Positions 33,984 to 42,940 of a DNA stretch of 64,000 nt are shown here, piece by piece (position 1 is the first letter of the stretch; the number at the start of each line of letters is the position of its first letter). This stretch comes from an uncultured Acidobacteriaceae bacterium (GTDB lineage: Bacteria > Acidobacteriota > Terriglobia > Terriglobales > Acidobacteriaceae): the NCBI GenBank assembly GCA_937879855.1, contig CALFMO010000016.1, positions 102,426-166,425 on the forward strand, given 5' to 3'. The notes below the pieces were generated by a model. That model was not told where the DNA came from. It saw only the letters and a list, made by a program, of their open reading frames with translations, and made no database searches. Both the position numbers and the translations under genes were made by a program.

Positions 33984-34286
33984 ATGCCAAACCGATTCGA
34001 TACAGGTGGTGAATTGGGTCCCATGGAAGCCCGCGAGGCACGGGAAGAGCGCCTCAAGCGTCTGCCAGCGGAGGAAAGGGAACTGGCGGAGGAGAGCGCG
34101 CGCCTCGCCGACCTATGCCAGTACTTTTCCGCTGAGCGCATGGACATCCCACCGGAAATCCTCGATCGGGTCGGACGTCTCTCGCGGCTGCCAATTCCGG
34201 ATCGTATTCGCGCGCTCAAGGATATCAACCAGGCGCTCATGGAGTATCTCGACCGTGTTGGTGAAGATCCTCAACTTCGGCAGTAA
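33984..34286 (+). CDS. Hypothetical helical protein
   Basis: 100 residues, strongly charged and helical (REAREERLKRLPAEERELAE, IPDRIRALKDINQALMEYLD). No recognised domain. It lies 26 bases after the coiled-coil protein gene and overlaps the next start by about 30 bases. Confidence 0.55.
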   Translation: MPNRFDTGGELGPMEAREAREERLKRLPAEERELAEESARLADLCQYFSAERMDIPPEILDRVGRLSRLPIPDRIRALKDINQALMEYLDRVGEDPQLRQ

Positions 34287-34803
34287 CTGGTGGGCCCGGT
34301 TCGGCGAAGACGTTCATGATCGCTACCGGTTCACTCGTCACGCGGCGTACTTCAACTCGACCGGCCTGCGCTCCGGCAACCACGTGCGTCGCCACTGGAT
34401 CGTTGCTGGGTTGATCCGCTTCAACGGGGTTAGCGGCTTCAATCCGCACTTTCCCAATCGCGCTCTGAATAAGTCGTTCGAGTGCACGGATCTGACATTC
34501 GCATATGGAGGAAACCGTCTTCTCTTTGTGAAGAAAGCCGAGCAAATGCTCGCGCCCGATTATTACCTGGTGGTCTTGTCCTCGGAAACTATTGGAGCGA
34601 TCAACTTCGGCGACGCAGGTTGGAAATCGAGCTCGGCCATGCCGATAGCCATTAGTTCTTCGGGCTGCAGGCAGGAAGCAATGCTACTGATGAAATCCTT
34701 CGATAGGGTGCGAACTTCGTTGGGAGTTTGGCGGCTCAAACCAGCGACCAACCTGCGCTACGGTGTGTCGCTGGAGTTCGTCGACGAGGGGACATTGAAC
34801 TGA
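34255..34803 (+). CDS. Hypothetical protein
   Basis: 182 residues if it starts at the GTG at 34255; GTG 34261 is also possible. The frame is open further upstream inside the preceding gene. Contains NFGSNWWARFGEDVHDRYR and SGNHVRRHWIVAGLIRFNG. No family is recognised. Co-directional and overlapping with its neighbour, so probably in the same operon. Confidence 0.5.
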   Translation: MLVKILNFGSNWWARFGEDVHDRYRFTRHAAYFNSTGLRSGNHVRRHWIVAGLIRFNGVSGFNPHFPNRALNKSFECTDLTFAYGGNRLLFVKKAEQMLAPDYYLVVLSSETIGAINFGDAGWKSSSAMPIAISSSGCRQEAMLLMKSFDRVRTSLGVWRLKPATNLRYGVSLEFVDEGTLN

Positions 34804-34815
34804 AGTTTTCGAGAA

Positions 34816-35580
34816 ATGCGTTACGCCAAGAATAGCGTGATCATCCACCCCGAGCGCGACATTGCCTTGCTGCGCCAGGTGCGAAACCTGCGCTTCGTGA
34901 GCCACAACCAGCTGTTCGAGCTGATGCGGCATTGCGGCCTCGATCACTGCCGCTCGAGCTTCAACTGGCGCATCCGGCGTCTGGTCAAGTCCGGTCATCT
35001 CTCGGTCTGCGAAGGTGTGTTTTCGGCGGGTTCGACCGTATACCGGATTACCAGAGAAGGTCTGCTGATGCTCGAGCATCACGGCCACTTTACAGCCATC
35101 CTGCACTCGCGCACAGCGCATCTCCCGCATACCGCCCAAGTGCTACATGCCCTGGAGTTGAACCGGATTCAGCTTGCTCTTGCCCAGCAAAACCTGCTCG
35201 CTGGCTGGCACTCAGACGTCGAGATAGCCTCCTTCAACGCGATCTCCAATGAGCCGTACCAGAAGGACTATGACGCCATCATCGATGTGTGGGTCGGCGA
35301 CAAGAAAGCCTGCTTTGCGCTCGAGTATGAGCGCTCGCTCAAGAGTGCCAAGCAATACGCCCGGGTGCGGCAAGCGCTCGAATCCGAGCGCCAGCTCGAT
35401 TGCATTTTGTACCTAACCTCCGGCATCGAGATCCTGGTGCATCTGTTGCACGAGTTCGAATCGGTCACGATGAACGTGGCCTTTGCGCGCGCTGGCGATT
35501 TCGCCAATCTCCTGCTCGATACCACTGTGCTTACCCGGCAGAAACTAAGTGGTCTTAGGTTTCGGGAGTTGCTCGAGTGA
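34816..35580 (+). CDS. Replication-relaxation family protein
   Basis: 254 residues. An N-terminal winged helix (LRFVSHNQLFELM…WRIRRLVKSGHL) and a nuclease-like core (AIIDVWVGDKKACFALEYERS) match the Replic_Relax family (PF13814) of plasmids and integrative elements. Such proteins are linked to DNA nicking and relaxation at replication or transfer origins. No classical relaxase is visible in the window, so this is the nearest candidate for DNA processing. Confidence 0.7.
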   Translation: MRYAKNSVIIHPERDIALLRQVRNLRFVSHNQLFELMRHCGLDHCRSSFNWRIRRLVKSGHLSVCEGVFSAGSTVYRITREGLLMLEHHGHFTAILHSRTAHLPHTAQVLHALELNRIQLALAQQNLLAGWHSDVEIASFNAISNEPYQKDYDAIIDVWVGDKKACFALEYERSLKSAKQYARVRQALESERQLDCILYLTSGIEILVHLLHEFESVTMNVAFARAGDFANLLLDTTVLTRQKLSGLRFRELLE

Positions 35581-36111
35581 GGAAGCGTTGTCCAATGACT
35601 CGCCATTGCCTGTTCTTTGCCTATTTCTCGCCGCGCGGACGACGAGACATTGACGCGAAGTTGTGGCTTTTGGAGGGTGTGTAACGTGCCGAACCTCAGC
35701 GACTTCCGTTCTGACTCCCCTATGATTTTCATGTGTTCGGAACTGTCGCGCGCAGGTGGCACCGACAGGGAATATCCCGCGTCTCGCCACCGCGGAGTGC
35801 GTTACTCGCGAGAGCGCTTGACCGTGCCACAGGCTTTCGGGCATCCGTGCCAGGCTCCGCTCAACCATCACTTGCGCTTGATAGTGGTGCGTCGGTCCGC
35901 TCCGTGTGGTTCGCCAACAGACTGGGGTTAGCAGCATGGCGCATCACCAGGTGGGTGGCGCCTGCCGAGCCGACTGCAAACACAATTTGTGAGTTGGCTA
36001 TGGTCGCAAGATTCGGTCATGAGCAACGACGGTACGCGGCCCTTATGTTTGCAGTGAACAGCTTGTCGCATTCGAAGAACGAGAGTCCTGAGGGACAGAA
36101 AGGAAGGGAAT
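35581..36111. other. Stretch without a confident gene
   Basis: About 530 bases. Two plus-strand frames exist, 35595-35684 (29 aa, MTRHCLFFAYFSPRGRRD) and a GTG frame 35686-35931, but neither has convincing composition or a family. It could hold a decayed gene, or a transfer or replication origin beside the replication-relaxation gene. I see no clear iterons. Confidence 0.35.
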
Positions 36112-36486
36112 ATGTCTTTAAGCCGAGGAGCAATCAGATTTGACCCTCTGTTTACAACCGCCGATATCGGCCTGCGCCAGGATGCCAGTGTCGAGCATGT
36201 AGTGAAGGCCTTTCTCAATGTTGGCGACGCTTTGGCGTCCCGCTGGATCGAAATGCCAAGAGGCATCTTGCTTCTCCAAAGCGTTCCAGATGAGCCGGCT
36301 TCCGGTGCGATCTATCTGTATGACCGCGATCGCCACATCTTTTATTTTGTGTCCTTCCTTGACGGACAGGACGATGCGCTGACCGTAACGGAGTTCGATC
36401 AACTTGTGCTCGAGTACGACCTCGTTTCGCGCGCTGCCAACCCGGCTGTGCTTTCACTTTGCTTGAGCAAGACCGGGCAAGCCTGA
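36112..36486 (+). CDS. Hypothetical conserved-looking protein
   Basis: 124 residues from an ATG with GGAAGGGA upstream. Mixed alpha/beta composition (SGAIYLYDRDRHIFYFVSFL, LTVTEFDQLVLEYDLVSR). No family is recognised. It begins the run of DNA-processing genes 14 bases before the primase gene. Confidence 0.6.
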   Translation: MSLSRGAIRFDPLFTTADIGLRQDASVEHVVKAFLNVGDALASRWIEMPRGILLLQSVPDEPASGAIYLYDRDRHIFYFVSFLDGQDDALTVTEFDQLVLEYDLVSRAANPAVLSLCLSKTGQA

Positions 36487-36500
36487 ACGCGAGGTGAACC

Positions 36501-37445
36501 ATGAGACCGGGCCACGGGGCAATCGAAATGGCGGCACGGTATTTTCGCCTGTTCGTGAATCGCTTGGCCTATACCGTGCAGTCGTCCAGGCCGGATTCCA
36601 AGGGCAAACACTATTACTATCGCCCGCGAGACGAACGCCAACTGACACGCGACACCATCCGGGAACATTTGAACGGCCGGATCACAATCGGAATCTATGC
36701 GCTTAACCCGAAGACACAGCGTTCCAAGTGGGTAGCGATCGACGCTGACTATGACCATGCGCTGGATGATTTGTTGAAATTGCAGTGGGAGTTGCGAAGC
36801 GACGGCGTCGAGGCGGCCCTCGAAAAATCACGGCGAGGAGCTCATCTCTGGATCTTCTGCGACAAGCCATTGCTGGCCCGGCACTGCCGGATCTACATCT
36901 ACAATCTCGCACGGCGATTGAAGGTGCGCGTGAAGGGTCGCGGTGGGCTGGCTGAAGGTATTGAAGTCTTTCCCCGCCAGGATGAGTTAGCCCCGGAGCA
37001 ATTCGGGAACGCGATCCGCGGACCGCTGGGAATTCACCGCGGCGCCGGGAAGCGTTATTGGTTTTACGGGGCCGACTACAAAATCGAAGCGCAACTCAAC
37101 TACCTCGAACGGCTCAAGAAGATCACGGAAAGCGAACTGCTGCGCTTCATTGCCGGGCTGGAGATGCCCGAAGAGTTCCGACCCAGACCGAAAGTCGAGC
37201 TGCCTCCTTACGATCCAAATCGACGCGAGTTCCGCATTCTTGATTTCGTCCACGTGGTGCGTCGGCGCTCAGGAAACTATTGGACACGGTGTCCGTCCTG
37301 TGCGCAGCAGGGGAAAGACAGGAGCGGAGATAATCTCGCCATTTCCGTTGCTGATCCGCGCAGGTACAAATGCTGGGCTGGCTGCTCGCGCGAGATGATT
37401 CGAGGAGCACTGGGCCGGCCAATCTCCGTCAGGAGGACGGGATGA
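36501..37445 (+). CDS. Archaeo-eukaryotic-type primase with zinc finger
   Basis: 314 residues. The AEP catalytic set is visible: KWVAIDADYDHALDD with Asp81 and Asp83, then SRRGAHLWIF with His115 (the sxH motif), and a later GGLAEGIEVFPRQ. This pattern resembles primase domains of TOTE conflict systems and plasmid primases. The C-terminus has a zinc-ribbon-like module, CPSC near 265 and CWAGC near 292. It would synthesise primers for element replication. It overlaps the next gene. Confidence 0.8.
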   Translation: MRPGHGAIEMAARYFRLFVNRLAYTVQSSRPDSKGKHYYYRPRDERQLTRDTIREHLNGRITIGIYALNPKTQRSKWVAIDADYDHALDDLLKLQWELRSDGVEAALEKSRRGAHLWIFCDKPLLARHCRIYIYNLARRLKVRVKGRGGLAEGIEVFPRQDELAPEQFGNAIRGPLGIHRGAGKRYWFYGADYKIEAQLNYLERLKKITESELLRFIAGLEMPEEFRPRPKVELPPYDPNRREFRILDFVHVVRRRSGNYWTRCPSCAQQGKDRSGDNLAISVADPRRYKCWAGCSREMIRGALGRPISVRRTG

Positions 37446-38125
37446 CAAAAACTCTCGAGAGTCACGAACTAGATCATCGCGAGTTGCTAGCCAGGCAAGG
37501 ACTGAGATTCCCAGCCATCATTCTGCGGCATCTTCGCAGCGCCGGTATTTACTGCCAGCCCACAGTCTCAATTGAGCACCAGCATTTGGCCAAGAGGTAT
37601 GTTCTCCGCGGGGTTGAATCCGGCGGAGCGATAGCAGACCTGGGTGCCTACTCCAGCTTCACAGATGAGCAGGGAAGCGCACTGGAGTGGCTTCAGCGCG
37701 TGGACACAGTCGGTCTGAATGGCGTGCATGCCATCGTAGTTGCACCCGTGCTGGTCAGGATCGAGATGCTGCGGGTCGAGCGAACCTACGATGTGCTGAT
37801 AACGCGGCACAGCCTTCAAACGACGGCTCCAGGACAGAGGCCGCGTCTCGAAAGTTCTATCGTTTTTTATGGACGCCGCGGCACGCTCGAAATGGAGCTT
37901 TGGGGCAAGGACCGCCTATTTAGTGGAGCGGCATCTCCGGCCTTCTACAGCCGCAGTGGAGAACAACTTGCCGTGCCGGACGAGTTCCAGGATGCAGTGA
38001 CGCGCATATCCGCCGCCGTGTGTTGTGTTGGGTGTCGTCATTGTCACGTCCTGCAACCGAAGGCTCTAGTAAGCCCCAGCGTCGAGGTAGTCGGTACTCC
38101 GGCGATCTCCGGAGGAGCGGCCTAA
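37442..38125 (+). CDS. Hypothetical protein beside the primase
   Basis: 227 residues from the ATG at 37442, overlapping the primase stop by four bases, so probably co-translated. Contains RQGLRFPAIILRHLRSAG, TYDVLITRHSLQ and a late cysteine cluster CCVGCRHCH that may bind metal. No family is recognised. Confidence 0.55.
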   Translation: MTKTLESHELDHRELLARQGLRFPAIILRHLRSAGIYCQPTVSIEHQHLAKRYVLRGVESGGAIADLGAYSSFTDEQGSALEWLQRVDTVGLNGVHAIVVAPVLVRIEMLRVERTYDVLITRHSLQTTAPGQRPRLESSIVFYGRRGTLEMELWGKDRLFSGAASPAFYSRSGEQLAVPDEFQDAVTRISAAVCCVGCRHCHVLQPKALVSPSVEVVGTPAISGGAA

Positions 38126-38126
38126 G

Positions 38127-38327
38127 ATGCGCCAAGAAGCCGAATCGGCGGAGCACGCAACAATCGATGAGATCCTTGCCGATCTCGCAGCCTCGTTCTG
38201 GCTCAAGGCGGCTCTCCGCTCTGCCTTGTCGCGTGATCCGGTCGACGCTGCCACAGATGCAGATGTGCTCGCTCGAGTATTGAAGAACCGCTGCCGTCAC
38301 TTGCTTGAAGAAACCCCATCCACCTAG
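38127..38327 (+). CDS. Small hypothetical helical protein
   Basis: 66 residues, one base after the preceding stop. Helical: ATIDEILADLAASFWLKAAL and DVLARVLKNRCRHLLEE. No family is recognised. The tight spacing suggests it belongs to the primase operon. Confidence 0.5.
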   Translation: MRQEAESAEHATIDEILADLAASFWLKAALRSALSRDPVDAATDADVLARVLKNRCRHLLEETPST

Positions 38328-38539
38328 ACATAGCCGGCCCTTGAACCAGAGGGCCAGTTGCGCGAATGGTTGACGCTGGAAGTCGCTGGAGATGCGAAAT
38401 CCCGGCCTGCAAAGGCTGCTCAGCGCAACCATTCGCGGAAGAGTCCCCACCGGCCGCCGGGTTTTTCGGGAACCCAGACAAATCGAAATCCAAGCCATTC
38501 AGCCGGGCGCTCGCTCCGACTCCCACAGGAGGCACTGCC

Positions 38540-39547
38540 ATGAATTCCACCTCGACCGACACCGGCAGGGAAACGGCCTCGCATGCGCTGCCCCGCGAAG
38601 GCCCGCTCGTTCATGCGAGCGGCCCCCTCGCCAGCGGGGAACTGAAGGAGGTTTTCCAGGCATTGGCGATTCCTTTTGATTTGCCACAGGTGCAGTGGCG
38701 GGTTACCGAATGGAGCGATGACCGCATGCGCGGTCTGATGCTTCCCTACGCCGACCCACGCGCCTATAGCGACCGGCTGAACGACCTCTTTACGCCCGCA
38801 GGTTGGAGCCGCAAATACGCGGTGCAGGCTAGCGCGCCTGTGCAGCGAACCAGACGAGGTCCGGCGGCGAAGATCTTGGTTACGTGCGAAGTGACGATCG
38901 CATGCATCGGTACCAACTCCGGTACCGGTGAAGAGTGGTCGGACAAGGAAAACGCTCTGACCGGAGCCGAGGCGCAGGCTTTTAAGCGGGCTCTGTCCTG
39001 TTTCGGACTTGGGCGCTATCTGTACGACATCGATGGCGAGTGGGTTGAACTGAACGAGCACGGTCTACCCACCAGGATCCCAAGGTTGCCACGCTGGGCG
39101 ACACCGAACGGCTGGCTGGCCGGGCTCCGGCCGAAGGCGCGCCGAAACCGGCACGCGCTGGTTCGGGCCAACGGGCACACCGGCAATGGCCGTCACTCGA
39201 GTCCGGAGACGACCGGCTATCGCCAGAGCACGATCTTGGCGATCGAAGCCATGGAGGGCAAGATTGGCAAGCGCTTTTATCGAGGCTTGCTGAAGCACGT
39301 TGCCTGGGCATGGAGTCCACAACAAATTCAGGAGACGGCTGTGCTCGAGAAAGTTCTGGCACAGATGGAGGGGGCGCAGCGGGGCTTGTCGCGTCTCGAT
39401 GCTGCGCAGGCAAAACTCAGGCCGGAAACCGTCCAGAGAATTATCTCCTCGTTGAATGTGCCGCCAGCAAAGCTCGCAGACCTCCAAACGCTACACACCC
39501 TCGTGACTGCTCTAGAGAAGGAAGTCGACGCACAGACACAGCCATAG
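38540..39547 (+). CDS. Rad52/DdrA-like single-strand annealing protein
   Basis: 335 residues from the ATG at 38540, which follows AGGAGG. The N-terminal 180 residues have Rad52/DdrA-family signatures: MLPYADPRAYSDRLNDLF, ILVTCEVTIACIG, and the diagnostic AEAQAFKRALSCFGLGRYLY. The C-terminal part is helical. It would anneal complementary single strands for recombination or circularisation of transferred DNA, alongside the primase. Confidence 0.85.
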   Translation: MNSTSTDTGRETASHALPREGPLVHASGPLASGELKEVFQALAIPFDLPQVQWRVTEWSDDRMRGLMLPYADPRAYSDRLNDLFTPAGWSRKYAVQASAPVQRTRRGPAAKILVTCEVTIACIGTNSGTGEEWSDKENALTGAEAQAFKRALSCFGLGRYLYDIDGEWVELNEHGLPTRIPRLPRWATPNGWLAGLRPKARRNRHALVRANGHTGNGRHSSPETTGYRQSTILAIEAMEGKIGKRFYRGLLKHVAWAWSPQQIQETAVLEKVLAQMEGAQRGLSRLDAAQAKLRPETVQRIISSLNVPPAKLADLQTLHTLVTALEKEVDAQTQP

Positions 39548-39599
39548 GAAATGCCTGCGCCCCTTCCGCGAACGTTTGCCAAAGGGAGGAGTGAAGAAC

Positions 39600-39980
39600 A
39601 TGGAAGACGATACAACCGCACGACAGGAACCGCTATCACCAGAAGAAGCTCAAGCCAAAGCCGCCATCCTCGCGGAATGCGAGAACTTGGCCGCAGCGGG
39701 TGTCACCTTCGTTGCCGTTCACTTTGACGGGTATGGGGACAGCGGCGTCACCGAAGAAGTGAAGTGTTTCAACTCGGACTACTACGCCTACGAAGAACAC
39801 AAGGCGGTAGCGCATGATGCCGCTTACCTGCAGGAGCATTTCGAAACCCTAGTTCCATTTGGGTACGAAAATGACTGCGGTGGTTTTGGGGACGTGGTCC
39901 TCGATGTTGCTGCGCGCAAAATCAGGGTGGAGCGCAACGACCGTTTCGAGGACTACACGACGAGCACATACGAGGTCTAG
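39600..39980 (+). CDS. DUF6878-like protein
   Basis: 126 residues from the ATG at 39600, with GGGAGG upstream. The central FVAVHFDGYGDSGVTEE and FGYENDCGGFGDVVLDV match my memory of the DUF6878 family common in mobile elements. Function is unknown. It lies two bases before the DUF6915-like gene, with which it is probably co-expressed. Confidence 0.6.
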   Translation: MEDDTTARQEPLSPEEAQAKAAILAECENLAAAGVTFVAVHFDGYGDSGVTEEVKCFNSDYYAYEEHKAVAHDAAYLQEHFETLVPFGYENDCGGFGDVVLDVAARKIRVERNDRFEDYTTSTYEV

Positions 39981-39982
39981 CG

Positions 39983-40381
39983 ATGGCACACCCTTTTGAA
40001 CACGCTCGGAGTAGCGCGAAGAAATTCGGCGGCAAACCCGAGGACTACCTCGCGATCCACCGTTGGTTTGACGAATCGAAGGAGTTCGTCGCCGATTTTC
40101 GCCATCGTGCGCTCCGCCATCACACGGAGGGCATTTTTCTGGCCGAACGCATTTTTGGAGTCGTGGGCGGCAACTCAGACGGCGTCGACGTGCCGGTCCG
40201 CTACATCGGAGAACAGCACGTAAGAGAAGACCTCGGGCGGATCCCTACGGCACAGGATTGGCTTACGCGAATTAGACCCGAGCGTTGGATGTATGGTCAC
40301 TATTCCGAGAGCGGCATAGTGCAGAGCATTTTTAGGCCAGCGTCGCGGCGGGGTATGAATCGAGGGCGAGAGAAGAAGTGA
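39983..40381 (+). CDS. DUF6915-like protein
   Basis: 132 residues. MAHPFEHARSSAKKFGGKPE, DYLAIHRWFDESKEFVADFR, HRALRHHTEGIFLAERIFG and YIGEQHVREDLGRIP are typical of the DUF6915 family, rich in His and found on plasmids and integrative elements. Function is unknown. Confidence 0.7.
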   Translation: MAHPFEHARSSAKKFGGKPEDYLAIHRWFDESKEFVADFRHRALRHHTEGIFLAERIFGVVGGNSDGVDVPVRYIGEQHVREDLGRIPTAQDWLTRIRPERWMYGHYSESGIVQSIFRPASRRGMNRGREKK

Positions 40382-40657
40382 AGGCCGCGACGGTGGGCTA
40401 AAAATGGATTGGGCTAAACCGCCTCGATGCTGCTGACGCTATGGGCATTGGATGGTTGCGAGGCTCCCCAGAAAGCCGTGAACTGATGGAACGAGGGACT
40501 ACTGCGGAGTGCCTAACGCGCACAGAGCAGGGATTCATAGGATGTGCGGAGTCGGCACGAATGTATGCGCGCGCAGTTGGAGGCGAATCGGGAGATACTC
40601 CTCCTTGAGTGTGGTAGTCGGCGAGTTTTGGGAAGATGACGGTGAAGCCGAAGGTCC

Positions 40658-41863
40658 TCATGAAGTGTCTCCCGAGGTTGAAGATGTGCCAGCGACGGCA
40701 GGCCGTTCGACACGAATCATGTGACCTCGATGGCAGACCGGACAGAGCCGGAGGGAAATGCCGGTGAGTTGCTCGTAGCGGTCGCGAAAGTCCCTCTCTG
40801 ATTTTGAGGTTTGGGCGGGATCCTCGGCAGACTTCATCCCCAACAGTTGGCGACAGCGAGCAAGTTTCTGATGCCGGTAGCGATTGCCAAGGAATCCGTA
40901 GTAGCGGATGCGGTGGAAGCCGTCGGGTAGGACATGGAGCAGAAAGCGGCGAATGAATTCGTTGGCTGACAGGGTCATGAGTTTCTGTTGGCTGTCATGG
41001 CGATAGTCCTTATAGCGAAATTGCACTTGGCCATCTTTGATGTCGAGTAGGCGATTATTGGAAATGGCCACGCGATGAGTGTAACGGCCCACGTAGTCGA
41101 GGACTTGCCGAGGCCCGGCAAACGGCGGCTTCGCGTAGACCACCCACTCTGCTTTTCCCAACGGTGCCAGATAACGCAGGAAAGCACGGCGGTCTTGAAG
41201 TTCGTAAAGCGAGGAGAAGAAGCGCAACTGACCGTCGTCAAACGTCTTCTCTAGGCACTCCAGGAACAAACGACGGAACAAGCGTGAGAGCACGCGCACA
41301 GGCAAGAAGAAACGGGGACGGCAAGAGATCCAGCGGTCACCATCGGTTGAAAGTCCGCCGCCAGGGACGACACAATGAAGGTGCGGATGAAACAACAAGT
41401 TCTGACCCCAACTGTGCAGTACGGCAAAAAAGCCGATCTCAGCGCCCAGATGTTTGGGATCGGCGGCGATAGTACGTAACGTTTCGGATACAGTCCGGAA
41501 GAGAATGTCGTACACCACTTCCTTGTTCTGGTAGGCAATGGCGGCAATCTCTTCCGGCAAGGTAAAGACGACGTGGAAGTATTCCGTGTCGAGGAGCTCT
41601 TGTTGACGATCCTCGATCCATTGGGCACGGGCCAGAGACTGGCACTTTGGGCAATGCCGGTTGCGACACGAGTCGTAACAGATGCGTTCGTGCTGACACT
41701 CATCGCACTTTTCCAGATGACCGCCGAGGGCTGCAGTTCGGCAGAGTTCGATGGCGCTCATGACGCGCCGCTGCGCCCTCGACAACGAAGCCCGATGCTG
41801 TTCCCGATAGGCTTCGCCGTAGCGACGAAACACGTCCGCGACTTCCAGCTTGGGACGATCCAT
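40658..41863 (-). CDS. IS91-family HUH transposase
   Basis: 401 residues from the ATG at 41863, 12 bases after the recombinase stop. An N-terminal zinc-binding part (CDECQHERICYDSCRNRHCP) is followed by the HUH motif FHPHLHCVVPGGG and a Tyr-rich region (DYVGRYTHRVAISNNRL) with the catalytic Tyr. The C-terminal part has RIRYYGFLGNRYR. Transposition would proceed by rolling circle. A Cys pair near the C-terminus (RLCPVCHRGHM) is also present. Confidence 0.93.
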   Translation of the reverse strand: MDRPKLEVADVFRRYGEAYREQHRASLSRAQRRVMSAIELCRTAALGGHLEKCDECQHERICYDSCRNRHCPKCQSLARAQWIEDRQQELLDTEYFHVVFTLPEEIAAIAYQNKEVVYDILFRTVSETLRTIAADPKHLGAEIGFFAVLHSWGQNLLFHPHLHCVVPGGGLSTDGDRWISCRPRFFLPVRVLSRLFRRLFLECLEKTFDDGQLRFFSSLYELQDRRAFLRYLAPLGKAEWVVYAKPPFAGPRQVLDYVGRYTHRVAISNNRLLDIKDGQVQFRYKDYRHDSQQKLMTLSANEFIRRFLLHVLPDGFHRIRYYGFLGNRYRHQKLARCRQLLGMKSAEDPAQTSKSERDFRDRYEQLTGISLRLCPVCHRGHMIRVERPAVAGTSSTSGDTS

Positions 41864-41874
41864 GAACCCGCCAC

Positions 41875-42756
41875 TCAGAAGTACTGGGGAGTAGCGGGTT
41901 TCGCCTCGGTGGAAACAGGATGTGGGAGAAGATCGAGTGGGCTGGTGGTAGAGCACACCTTCGTGGTTGCGATGCGCAAGTACCGGGCAGTAGTGGCTAA
42001 GCTGCGATGGCCTAGCAACAGCTGGATGGTCCGAATATCGGTGCCTTGTTCAAGTAAGTGCACAGCGAAGGCGTGACGCAAAGAATGTGGCGTGATGGGT
42101 TTGGGAATATGACAGAGCCGATGCGCCTTCTGGCAAGCGTGCTCTACCGTGTCTTTACTAATATGCTGGCCGGCTTTATCGCCTGGGAAAAGCCAGTGCT
42201 GGGGCCTTTCCACTCGCCACCAATCCCGCAAGGTCGCGAGCAGCTTCGGCGAGAGCATCACGTATCGATCTTTCTGTCCTTTGCCCTGTTCGACACGTAC
42301 CACCATCCGTTTGCTGTCAATGGCGGATGGTTTGAGACAGATGGCTTCTGAGATGCGAAGGCCGGCTGCATAGCAGGTCGTCAGGATCACGCGATGCTTG
42401 ATACCTGCGACACAGTTGAGGAACTGGATCACCTCCTCGGGGCTAAGAATAACCGGCAGTTTCTGCGGCTTCTTCGGAGCCGGAATGATCTCGTCGAGGA
42501 CCCAGTTCCTTTTGAGAGTGACTTTGTAGAGGAAGCGAAGTGCAGCAATCGCGATCAGGATCGAACTGGTCGCTAGCTTCCTCTCATTCGTCAAATAGAC
42601 CTGGTAAGTACGAATCTCCTCCGGTCCCAGTAACTCCGGGGATCTGCTGAAATGGCGAGCGAACATGGAGACTTGGATCACGTATGTTTCCTGGGTGTGA
42701 ACTGCGAGATTGCGGATCTGCATGTCCTCGATCATGCGTTGCCGAAGTGATGTCAT
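41875..42756 (-). CDS. IS91-associated tyrosine recombinase
   Basis: 293 residues from the ATG at 42756, preceded by AAGGAG. XerC/D-like layout: an N-terminal SAM-like domain, then the catalytic Arg in CYAAGLRISEAICL, the box TPHSLRHAFAVHL, LLLGHRSLATT and nucleophile Tyr in ARYLRI. Such genes accompany some IS91-family transposases, where they may resolve cointegrates or help transposition. Confidence 0.9.
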   Translation of the reverse strand: MTSLRQRMIEDMQIRNLAVHTQETYVIQVSMFARHFSRSPELLGPEEIRTYQVYLTNERKLATSSILIAIAALRFLYKVTLKRNWVLDEIIPAPKKPQKLPVILSPEEVIQFLNCVAGIKHRVILTTCYAAGLRISEAICLKPSAIDSKRMVVRVEQGKGQKDRYVMLSPKLLATLRDWWRVERPQHWLFPGDKAGQHISKDTVEHACQKAHRLCHIPKPITPHSLRHAFAVHLLEQGTDIRTIQLLLGHRSLATTARYLRIATTKVCSTTSPLDLLPHPVSTEAKPATPQYF

Positions 42757-42940
42757 CGACCGAACTCCTTTTGCGAAATGGGTTGAGCTGCACGCAGCAA
42801 CTCCATGTTTCCGCAAGGGGGCGTGTGATGTGAAGAAGGGGAAACGGCCTAGCTGAGGAGCGCAGTGGCACGAACGTGGCAGACCCTATCAACCGGCGTA
42901 CGCGTCACCTCTACCGCGTAGCGGTTTAGTCCAATGACCG

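Larger units (their letters stand above)
40658..42840 (-). mobile_element. IS91-family insertion (ends approximate)
   Basis: The unit has a Y1/HUH transposase gene and an upstream tyrosine-recombinase gene, a pairing known in several IS91-family members. IS91 elements lack classic inverted repeats and move by rolling-circle transposition, so I cannot fix the ends. They lie somewhere in 40382-40657 and 42757-42940. Confidence 0.8.

Noticed and set aside
40382..40657. Precise IS91 ori/ter ends
   Set aside because: I could not recognise the conserved terminal sequences by eye, so only approximate limits are given.
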